Below are positions 15,092-20,675 of a stretch of 20,675 nt of DNA, piece after piece. The stretch lies in assembly GCA_910585075.1 (NCBI GenBank), contig CAJUED010000006.1, positions 96,454-117,128 of the forward strand. Reading direction: 5' to 3'. Below the pieces are notes generated by a model. It was not told the DNA's origin and ran no database searches. It saw only the letters and a program-made list of their open reading frames with translations. Position 1 is the first letter of the stretch, and each line of letters opens with the position of its first letter. Source of the stretch: an uncultured Lachnospiraceae bacterium (lineage in GTDB: Bacteria > Bacillota > Clostridia > Lachnospirales > Lachnospiraceae). Made by a program: the position numbers and the translations under genes.

Positions 15092-16762
15092 ATGAGAAGC
15101 GATAATGTAAAAGCAGGAATACAGCAGGCCCCTCACAGGAGTCTGTTCAACGCACTTGGATTTACCGAGGAGGAAATGAAAAAGCCCATGGTGGGGATTG
15201 TCAGTTCCTACAATGAGATTGTGCCGGGACATATGAACCTGGATAAGATTGTGGAGGCAGTAAAGCTTGGGGTTGCCGAGGCCGGAGGCGTACCGGTGGT
15301 TTTCCCTGCCATTGCAGTCTGCGACGGTATTGCAATGGGACATATCGGAATGAAATATTCCCTGGTTACAAGGGATTTGATTGCGGATTCCACAGAGTGT
15401 ATGGCACTGGCTCATCAGTTTGACGCGTTGGTGATGGTGCCCAACTGTGATAAAAATGTGCCGGGACTTTTGATGGCGGCGGCAAGAATCAATGTACCTA
15501 CCGTATTTGTTTCCGGAGGGCCTATGCTGGCCGGCCATGTAAGGGGACAAAAGAGAAGTTTATCTTCCATGTTTGAGGCAGTGGGCTCCCATGCGGCGGG
15601 AACCATGACAGAGGAGGAAGTCAGAGAGTTTGAGGAAAAGGTCTGCCCTACCTGTGGCTCCTGTTCCGGTATGTACACAGCGAACTCCATGAACTGCCTG
15701 ACAGAAGCCCTTGGTATGGGGCTTAGAGGAAACGGAACCATCCCGGCAGTTTATTCGGAGAGAATCAAGCTGGCAAAGCATGCGGGAATGGCAGTTATGG
15801 AAATGTACCGTAAAGACATAAGGCCCAGGGATATTATGACAAAGGATGCTATTTTAAATGCCCTTACGGTGGATATGGCACTTGGATGCTCTACCAATTC
15901 CATGCTGCATTTGCCGGCTATTGCCCATGAAGTTGGATTTGATTTTGACATTGCTTTTGCCAATGAAATCAGCGAAAAGACGCCCAACCTGTGCCATCTG
16001 GCACCGGCAGGCCCTACCTATATGGAGGACTTAAACGAGGCCGGAGGCGTGTACGCGGTTATGAAAGAGCTGGCGGACGCAGGGCTTTTAAATACGGGCT
16101 GTATGACCGTGACAGGCAAGACCATGGGAGAAAATATTGCAGATGCGGTGAATAAAAATCCCGAGGTGATAAGGCCTCTTGACAATCCCTATTCCACTAC
16201 AGGCGGGCTTGCGGTGTTAAAGGGTAACCTGGCGCCGGATGGCAGTGTGGTAAAGCGTTCTGCCGTAGTGGCTGAAATGATGGTACATGAAGGCCCTGCA
16301 AGGGTGTTTGACTGTGAGGAAGATGCTATCGAGGCAATCAAGGGCGGAAAGATTGTAGCCGGCGACGTGGTGGTAATCCGCTATGAGGGGCCGAAAGGTG
16401 GGCCTGGTATGCGGGAAATGTTAAATCCTACTTCGGCCATCGCAGGCATGGGACTTGGCGCAAGCGTTGCCCTGATTACGGACGGACGTTTCTCTGGCGC
16501 TTCCAGGGGGGCATCCATCGGACATGTTTCACCGGAGGCGGCAGTGGGCGGGCCTATAGCCCTTGTGGAAGAAGGAGATATGATTTCTATCAATATTCCT
16601 GAGATGAAGCTTGAAGTAAAGGTTTCCGATGAGGAGCTTGCGGCAAGAGCGGCAAAATGGCAGCCAAGAGAGCCTAAGGTCACTACAGGTTATCTTGCAA
16701 GATATAGAGAGATGGTTACAAGCGGAAACAGAGGGGCAATTTTAGAGATACCCCGGAAGTAA
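15092..16762 (+). CDS. ilvD: Dihydroxy-acid dehydratase
   Basis: A 556-residue iron-sulfur enzyme that dehydrates dihydroxyisovalerate and dihydroxymethylvalerate in valine and isoleucine synthesis. Hallmarks: VKAGIQQAPHRSLFNALG, AVCDGIAMGHIGMKYSL, Cys119 in PNCDKNVPG, Cys191 in CPTCGSCSGMYTANSMNCL, and GRFSGASRGASIGHVSPEAA. The loop NEIVPGHMNL has Gly where [2Fe-2S] members carry a third cysteine, so an oxygen-labile [4Fe-4S] enzyme like that of E. coli is likely (inferred by recalled comparison). ATG 15092 is chosen because GGAGGAG (15082-15088) precedes it; ATGs at 15065 and 15080 lie before that site. The 16763-16781 gap to ilvB is 19 bases. Confidence 0.97.
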   Translation: MRSDNVKAGIQQAPHRSLFNALGFTEEEMKKPMVGIVSSYNEIVPGHMNLDKIVEAVKLGVAEAGGVPVVFPAIAVCDGIAMGHIGMKYSLVTRDLIADSTECMALAHQFDALVMVPNCDKNVPGLLMAAARINVPTVFVSGGPMLAGHVRGQKRSLSSMFEAVGSHAAGTMTEEEVREFEEKVCPTCGSCSGMYTANSMNCLTEALGMGLRGNGTIPAVYSERIKLAKHAGMAVMEMYRKDIRPRDIMTKDAILNALTVDMALGCSTNSMLHLPAIAHEVGFDFDIAFANEISEKTPNLCHLAPAGPTYMEDLNEAGGVYAVMKELADAGLLNTGCMTVTGKTMGENIADAVNKNPEVIRPLDNPYSTTGGLAVLKGNLAPDGSVVKRSAVVAEMMVHEGPARVFDCEEDAIEAIKGGKIVAGDVVVIRYEGPKGGPGMREMLNPTSAIAGMGLGASVALITDGRFSGASRGASIGHVSPEAAVGGPIALVEEGDMISINIPEMKLEVKVSDEELAARAAKWQPREPKVTTGYLARYREMVTSGNRGAILEIPRK

Positions 16763-16781
16763 TAGAATGGAGGTTTTGGAT

Positions 16782-18461
16782 ATGCAGCTTACAGGTTCGG
16801 AAATAGTAGTGGAGTGTTTGAAGGAGCAGGAGGTTGACACTGTTTTTGGTTATCCAGGGGGGACGATTTTAAATGTGTATGACGCTTTATATCAGCACAG
16901 CGATGAAATCACCCATATTTTAACTTCCCATGAGCAGGGAGCTGCCCATGCGGCGGATGGTTATGCCAGGGCAACCGGAAAAGTGGGTGTCTGCCTGGCC
17001 ACCAGCGGCCCGGGAGCTACCAATTTGGTTACGGGTATTGCCACAGCATATATGGATTCTGTTCCGGTGGTGGCGATTACATGTAATGTGAATCTGCCCC
17101 TTCTTGGAAAGGATTCCTTTCAGGAGGTAGACATTGCAGGTGTTGCCATGCCCATCACCAAGCACAGCTATATTGTGAAGGATATCACAAAGCTTGCGGA
17201 TACCATAAGGAGAGCTTTTTCCATTGCAAGGCAGGGAAGGCCCGGACCTGTGCTGGTGGATATCACAAAGGATGTGACGGCAGGGGTATGCGAATATGAA
17301 AGACAGGAGCCGGAGGCGCCAAAGTCTTCCTGTAAATATACGGATGAGGACATCAAAAAAGCCGTTGAATTGATAAAGCAAGCGCAGAAACCTTTTATTT
17401 ACGTGGGCGGAGGCGCTGTGATTTCCGGAGCTTATAAGGAAGTTCGGGAGCTGGCGGAACTTATGGACGCACCGGTGTGCGATACCCTGATGGGCAAAGG
17501 CGTTATGGATGGGCATGACGAGAGATATACCGGCATGATCGGAATGCATGGAACCAAGACATCTAATCTTGGGGTCAGTGAGTGTGACCTTCTGGTAGCT
17601 TTAGGGGCAAGATTTTCTGACCGTGTGGTAGGGAACGCGTCAATGTTTGCATCAAACGCCAAAATTCTTCATATTGATATTGATGCGGCGGAAATCAATA
17701 AGAATATCCGAACAGACGCTTCGGTTGTAGGGGACTTAAAGGAAATCCTCACATTGATTAACAAAGAGCTTTCCAAAATGGAACATAAGGAGTGGAATGG
17801 GCATATAAAGGAATTAAAGGAAAAATATCCTTTAAACTATGACGACAGCGGATTATCCTGCCCTTATATCATGGAACAGATTGACGCAGTCACAGACGGC
17901 AAAGCCTTGATTGTAACGGATGTAGGGCAGCATCAGATGTGGGCGGCTCAATATTACAAATACTCCATGCCGAGGACCTTTTTATCCTCAGGAGGTCTTG
18001 GAACCATGGGCTACGGCCTTGGAGCCTGTATCGGGGCAAAGATGGGAAGGCCTGACCAGCTCTGCATTAACATTGCCGGGGACGGTTGCCTGCGCATGAA
18101 TATGAATGAGCTGGCCACTGCGGCAAGATACCAGATTCCCATCATAGAAATTGTAATTAACAATCATGTACTTGGAATGGTAAGGCAGTGGCAGACCCTG
18201 TTTTATGGGAAAAGATATTCCCAGACGGTTCTTAACGACGGGGTTGACTTCTGTATGGTTGCAAAAGGGCTTGGATGCGAGGCTATCCGGGTTACGCGTA
18301 AAGAGGAAGTTGCAGATGCGGTGAGGAAGGCAATAGAGCTGAAAAAGCCGGTGCTGATTGAATGTGTGATTCCGGAGGACGATAAGGTTTTCCCTATGGT
18401 ACCTGCGGGCGCGCCTATCAGCGATGTGTTTGATGCAACGGATCTGGAAAAGGAACAATGA
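16782..18461 (+). CDS. ilvB: Acetolactate synthase, large (catalytic) subunit
   Basis: A 559-residue thiamine-diphosphate enzyme that condenses pyruvate with pyruvate or 2-oxobutyrate, the first common step of branched-chain amino-acid synthesis. Seen: FGYPGGTIL, catalytic Glu51 in SHEQGAAHAADGYARATG, the FAD/central-domain segment, and the ThDP motif GDG (433-435) through Asn460-Asn461. QWQTLFYGKRYSQT follows, as in true AHAS enzymes rather than catabolic ones. ATG 16782 follows GGAGG (16769-16773) by 8 bases; ATG 16767 is upstream of it. No small regulatory subunit (ilvN/ilvH) follows. The stop TGA overlaps the next ATG (ATGA at 18458-18461), so translation of the L,D-transpeptidase is coupled. 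Confidence 0.95.
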   Translation: MQLTGSEIVVECLKEQEVDTVFGYPGGTILNVYDALYQHSDEITHILTSHEQGAAHAADGYARATGKVGVCLATSGPGATNLVTGIATAYMDSVPVVAITCNVNLPLLGKDSFQEVDIAGVAMPITKHSYIVKDITKLADTIRRAFSIARQGRPGPVLVDITKDVTAGVCEYERQEPEAPKSSCKYTDEDIKKAVELIKQAQKPFIYVGGGAVISGAYKEVRELAELMDAPVCDTLMGKGVMDGHDERYTGMIGMHGTKTSNLGVSECDLLVALGARFSDRVVGNASMFASNAKILHIDIDAAEINKNIRTDASVVGDLKEILTLINKELSKMEHKEWNGHIKELKEKYPLNYDDSGLSCPYIMEQIDAVTDGKALIVTDVGQHQMWAAQYYKYSMPRTFLSSGGLGTMGYGLGACIGAKMGRPDQLCINIAGDGCLRMNMNELATAARYQIPIIEIVINNHVLGMVRQWQTLFYGKRYSQTVLNDGVDFCMVAKGLGCEAIRVTRKEEVADAVRKAIELKKPVLIECVIPEDDKVFPMVPAGAPISDVFDATDLEKEQ

Positions 18462-19861
18462 GTAAAAATGTAATAAAGGGAATGTGCATTGGGTTTTTCA
18501 TCATACTCTTGTCCATAGCCGCTATGTATTTGGGGCTGGCCTTTTACTATGGGAACAGCTTCAGCTATGGCACATGGATTAACGGTATTTACTGTACCGG
18601 AAAGAGTATCCATGAGGTAAATGATGAACTGAAAAAGCAGTGCAGTTATACCGGACTTACCATCATAGACAGTGATGGTAAGTCTTATGCTATCCCGGCG
18701 AAAGATGTAAGTCTTTCCTTTGATTTTGAGGAAAGCCTTTCCCTGTATCTGGAAAAGCAAAATCCCTATCTGTGGATAGAAAACCTGATTGGAGGCCCCT
18801 TGGGCGGAAAAAACTTCAAGCCTGTGGCGGACTATGATGAAGCTGCTTATGAGAAAATCCTGAATTCTTTTTCGTTTTTTCAGGGGAAAACAACGGATGA
18901 GCGGAGAGTGGAAATTTTAAAAGGGGATAAGGGCTACTATCTTCTGGATGAGAGAACCCATGCGCTGAATGAAGAAAAAGCAAAAGAACAGATAAAAAGT
19001 GCATTTGAAAACTTTGAGGATGTGCTGGATTTGGAAGCCTCGGGCTGCTATGAAAATCTTCCGCTGACAGGAGAGATGGAAGATAAAATTACGCTGTGGC
19101 AGAAGCTGGCGTCTTACCAGGACTGTGGGATTGTCTACTGCTTTGGGGAGGAGAGGTATCCCATAGACGGGGGAGTCGTCTGCGATTTTTTAGAGCTGGA
19201 TGAAGATGGGAATTTTGTCTTTGACGAGCAGGGGCAGCTGTGTACGGATGAGGAAAAGGTGTATGCTTTTGTAGAGCAATTAGCGGATAAATATGATACC
19301 GTAGGCGCTGTTCGCAGGTTTCACGCTACCCGGGGAGAGGTAGTGGAGGTAGAAGGCGGTATTTACGGCAACCAGCTGGACAAGGAAGCCGAAAAGGAAT
19401 ATCTGCTGTCTGCTTTTTTGGCCCACAGGAAAGAGGAGCATGAACCTGCCTACCTGCAAAAGGCCTTAAAGCAGGGGCAGGATGACATTGGAGATACCTA
19501 CATAGAAGTGGATATGACCAATCAGATGATGTATTATTATGAAAAAGGAGAGCTTAAGATAGAAACGCCGGTGGTGACAGGCAATACAGGGCTGCGCAGG
19601 GGAACTCCCACAGGTACAAACTATGTGTACAATAAGCAGAGAAACAGGGTTCTGCGGGGAGAAGACTATGCGTCGCCGGTAAAATACTGGATTCCGGTGA
19701 AGGGAGCGATTGGAATTCATGACGCTTCCTGGCGCAACAAGTACGGAGGAGAAATCTATAAAACAAACGGCTCCCACGGTTGTATCAATACGCCTTTAGA
19801 CGAGGTTTCAAAGCTTTATGAGATGGTGGAAATCGGAACGCCCTGCGTGATGTTTTACTAA
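18458..19861 (+). CDS. L,D-transpeptidase (YkuD domain) with membrane anchor and PG-binding-like domain
   Basis: A 467-residue cell-wall enzyme expected to form 3-3 peptide cross-links, or attach groups, at meso-diaminopimelate in peptidoglycan. Residues 8-30 are a single membrane anchor (MCIGFFIILLSIAAMYLGLAF), so the rest is outside the membrane. The middle (about 35-330) resembles the repeated peptidoglycan-binding module found before YkuD in Clostridia (VNGIYCTGKS-like motif WINGIYCTGKSIHEV). The YkuD domain ends the protein: YIEVDMTNQMMYYYEKGEL, VTGNTGLRRGTPTG, His421 in GIHDASW, and the catalytic SHGCIN with His440 and Cys442. AAAGGAAC lies upstream of ATG 18458, which overlaps the ilvB stop by 4 bases. 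Location after ilvB is unusual functionally. Confidence 0.92.
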   Translation: MSKNVIKGMCIGFFIILLSIAAMYLGLAFYYGNSFSYGTWINGIYCTGKSIHEVNDELKKQCSYTGLTIIDSDGKSYAIPAKDVSLSFDFEESLSLYLEKQNPYLWIENLIGGPLGGKNFKPVADYDEAAYEKILNSFSFFQGKTTDERRVEILKGDKGYYLLDERTHALNEEKAKEQIKSAFENFEDVLDLEASGCYENLPLTGEMEDKITLWQKLASYQDCGIVYCFGEERYPIDGGVVCDFLELDEDGNFVFDEQGQLCTDEEKVYAFVEQLADKYDTVGAVRRFHATRGEVVEVEGGIYGNQLDKEAEKEYLLSAFLAHRKEEHEPAYLQKALKQGQDDIGDTYIEVDMTNQMMYYYEKGELKIETPVVTGNTGLRRGTPTGTNYVYNKQRNRVLRGEDYASPVKYWIPVKGAIGIHDASWRNKYGGEIYKTNGSHGCINTPLDEVSKLYEMVEIGTPCVMFY

Positions 19862-19866
19862 AGCAG

Positions 19867-19895
19867 TTGACTAAAGCGTTAAATAAGGTTAAAAT
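19867..19895 (+). promoter_or_regulatory. Promoter of serC
   Basis: TTGACT (19867-19872), a 17-base spacer and TAAAAT (19890-19895) sit just after the L,D-transpeptidase stop. The predicted start near 19902 gives a leader of about 120 bases. That leader holds two possible hairpins, GCCGG/CCGGC (19919-19923 with 19934-19938) and GGCAG/CTGCC (19949-19953 with 19961-19965), with no T-run. Confidence 0.65.
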
Positions 19896-20023
19896 ACATT
19901 TCAGGTGTTTTGTGGACTGCCGGTGTTTTCGTTCCGGCTTTGGGGTGTGGCAGATGACGGCTGCCTGGCGGCTGTCGTTTCATATATGATGAATATAAAG
20001 AAAAGGATTAAGGAGGAGATAAA

Positions 20024-20675
20024 GTGTCTAAAGAATATAACAGAGTGTATAACTTTTCAGCCGGGCCTGCGGTTCTGCCTGAGGAAGTGTTGAAAGAAGC
20101 AGCTGACGAAATGCTTGATTATCAGGGGTCAGGTATGTCCGTAATGGAAATGAGCCATCGCTCCAAGGTATATGACAAAATCATCAAGGATGCGGAAGCA
20201 GACCTGCGGGAGCTTATGAACATTCCTGACAATTACAAAGTGCTCTTTTTACAGGGAGGGACCAGCCAGCAGTTCGCCATGATTCCCATGAACCTGATGA
20301 AAAACCGTAAGGCAGCTTACATTGTCACGGGACAATGGGCAAAGAAGGCTTATCAGGAAGCAAAGATTTATGGTGAGGCAGTGGAAGTGGCTTCCTCTGC
20401 GGACAAGACTTTTTCCTATATCCCGGACTGTTCGGATCTTCCCATTCCTGAGGATGCGGATTATGTTTATATTTGTGAGAATAACACAATCTATGGTACG
20501 AAGTTTAAAGAACTGCCAAACACCAAGGGGCATACGCTGGTTGCAGATGTATCTTCCTGCTTTTTATCAGAGCCTGTTGATGTTACAAAATATGGCGTGA
20601 TTTATGGCGGTGTGCAGAAGAATGTGGGGCCGGCCGGAGTCGTGATTGTTATCATAAGGGAGGACCTGATTACGG
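20024..20675 (+). CDS. serC: Phosphoserine aminotransferase (3' end outside window)
   Basis: A partial gene of 217 complete codons out of an expected 360 or so; it runs off the window. It is a PLP enzyme converting 3-phosphohydroxypyruvate and glutamate to phosphoserine in serine synthesis, and also acts in pyridoxal phosphate synthesis in some bacteria. Marks are the opening YNFSAGPAVLPEEVL, GSGMSVMEMSHRSK, VLFLQGGTSQQFAMIPMNL, ADVSSCFLSEPVD and GGVQKNVGPAGV, whose Lys binds PLP. The start is GTG 20024, 7 bases after AGGAGG (20011-20016); no ATG lies closer in frame. Its own promoter separates it from the upstream run. serA is often next to it but cannot be seen here. Confidence 0.95.
   Translation, partial: MSKEYNRVYNFSAGPAVLPEEVLKEAADEMLDYQGSGMSVMEMSHRSKVYDKIIKDAEADLRELMNIPDNYKVLFLQGGTSQQFAMIPMNLMKNRKAAYIVTGQWAKKAYQEAKIYGEAVEVASSADKTFSYIPDCSDLPIPEDADYVYICENNTIYGTKFKELPNTKGHTLVADVSSCFLSEPVDVTKYGVIYGGVQKNVGPAGVVIVIIREDLIT

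Noticed and set aside
16920..17549. 209-codon minus-strand open frame opposite ilvB
   Set aside because: It is a shadow of the strongly conserved ilvB coding sequence, with no recognisable domain.
19905..20093. 62-codon frame starting at GTG 19905
   Set aside because: It overlaps the start of serC out of frame, has no ribosome binding site of its own, and resembles no protein I know.

Overview
The window looks like the chromosome of a low- to mid-GC Gram-positive anaerobe, most probably a Lachnospiraceae-type Clostridia. This rests on strong AGGAGG ribosome binding sites, a monoderm cell-envelope gene set (VanY, an L,D-transpeptidase with an N-terminal membrane anchor, a flippase), an oxygen-labile-type dihydroxyacid dehydratase, the tgt-yajC pair, and the protein styles. 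It is almost entirely housekeeping sequence. I see no insertion sequence, phage gene, tRNA, rRNA or CRISPR array.

Layout. Positions 1-1391 hold the 3' end of a polysaccharide flippase and a membrane-anchored protein with a BofC-like C-terminus. Positions 1504-4434 carry two adjacent FAD-dependent oxidoreductases (BaiN/HI0933 family, then COG2509-like) with three bases between them. After a weak terminator and a good promoter come 5-formyltetrahydrofolate cyclo-ligase and proA (4647-6515). A beta-propeller lactonase (6703-7767) follows, with its own promoter, a palindrome inside that promoter and a 37-bp tandem repeat in its leader. It converges on aroC (8008-9111), the only minus-strand gene, across a strong stem-loop terminator. 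aroC is divergent from a VanY-type D,D-carboxypeptidase (9297-10361).

Next are tgt (10466-11599), with an elaborately self-complementary leader, and yajC (11778-12098), which ends in an intrinsic terminator. A compact run then follows: leuB, a polytopic GT-C-like membrane protein, ilvD, ilvB and an L,D-transpeptidase (12350-19861). Several junctions in it overlap by a few bases, so it is probably one transcript. The window ends inside serC (20024 onward), which has its own promoter.

How the genes work together. Much of the content is amino-acid synthesis: proline (proA), aromatics (aroC), leucine/valine/isoleucine (leuB, ilvD, ilvB) and serine (serC). It is interleaved with cell-wall enzymes (VanY, L,D-transpeptidase, flippase, putative glycosyltransferase) and with tRNA modification and secretion genes (tgt, yajC). 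The most interesting points are the nested, mutually exclusive inverted repeats directly in front of tgt, the membrane glycosyltransferase and L,D-transpeptidase embedded in the branched-chain operon, and the 12-bp palindrome between the -35 and -10 of the lactonase promoter. I did not find a clear-cut novel multi-gene system.
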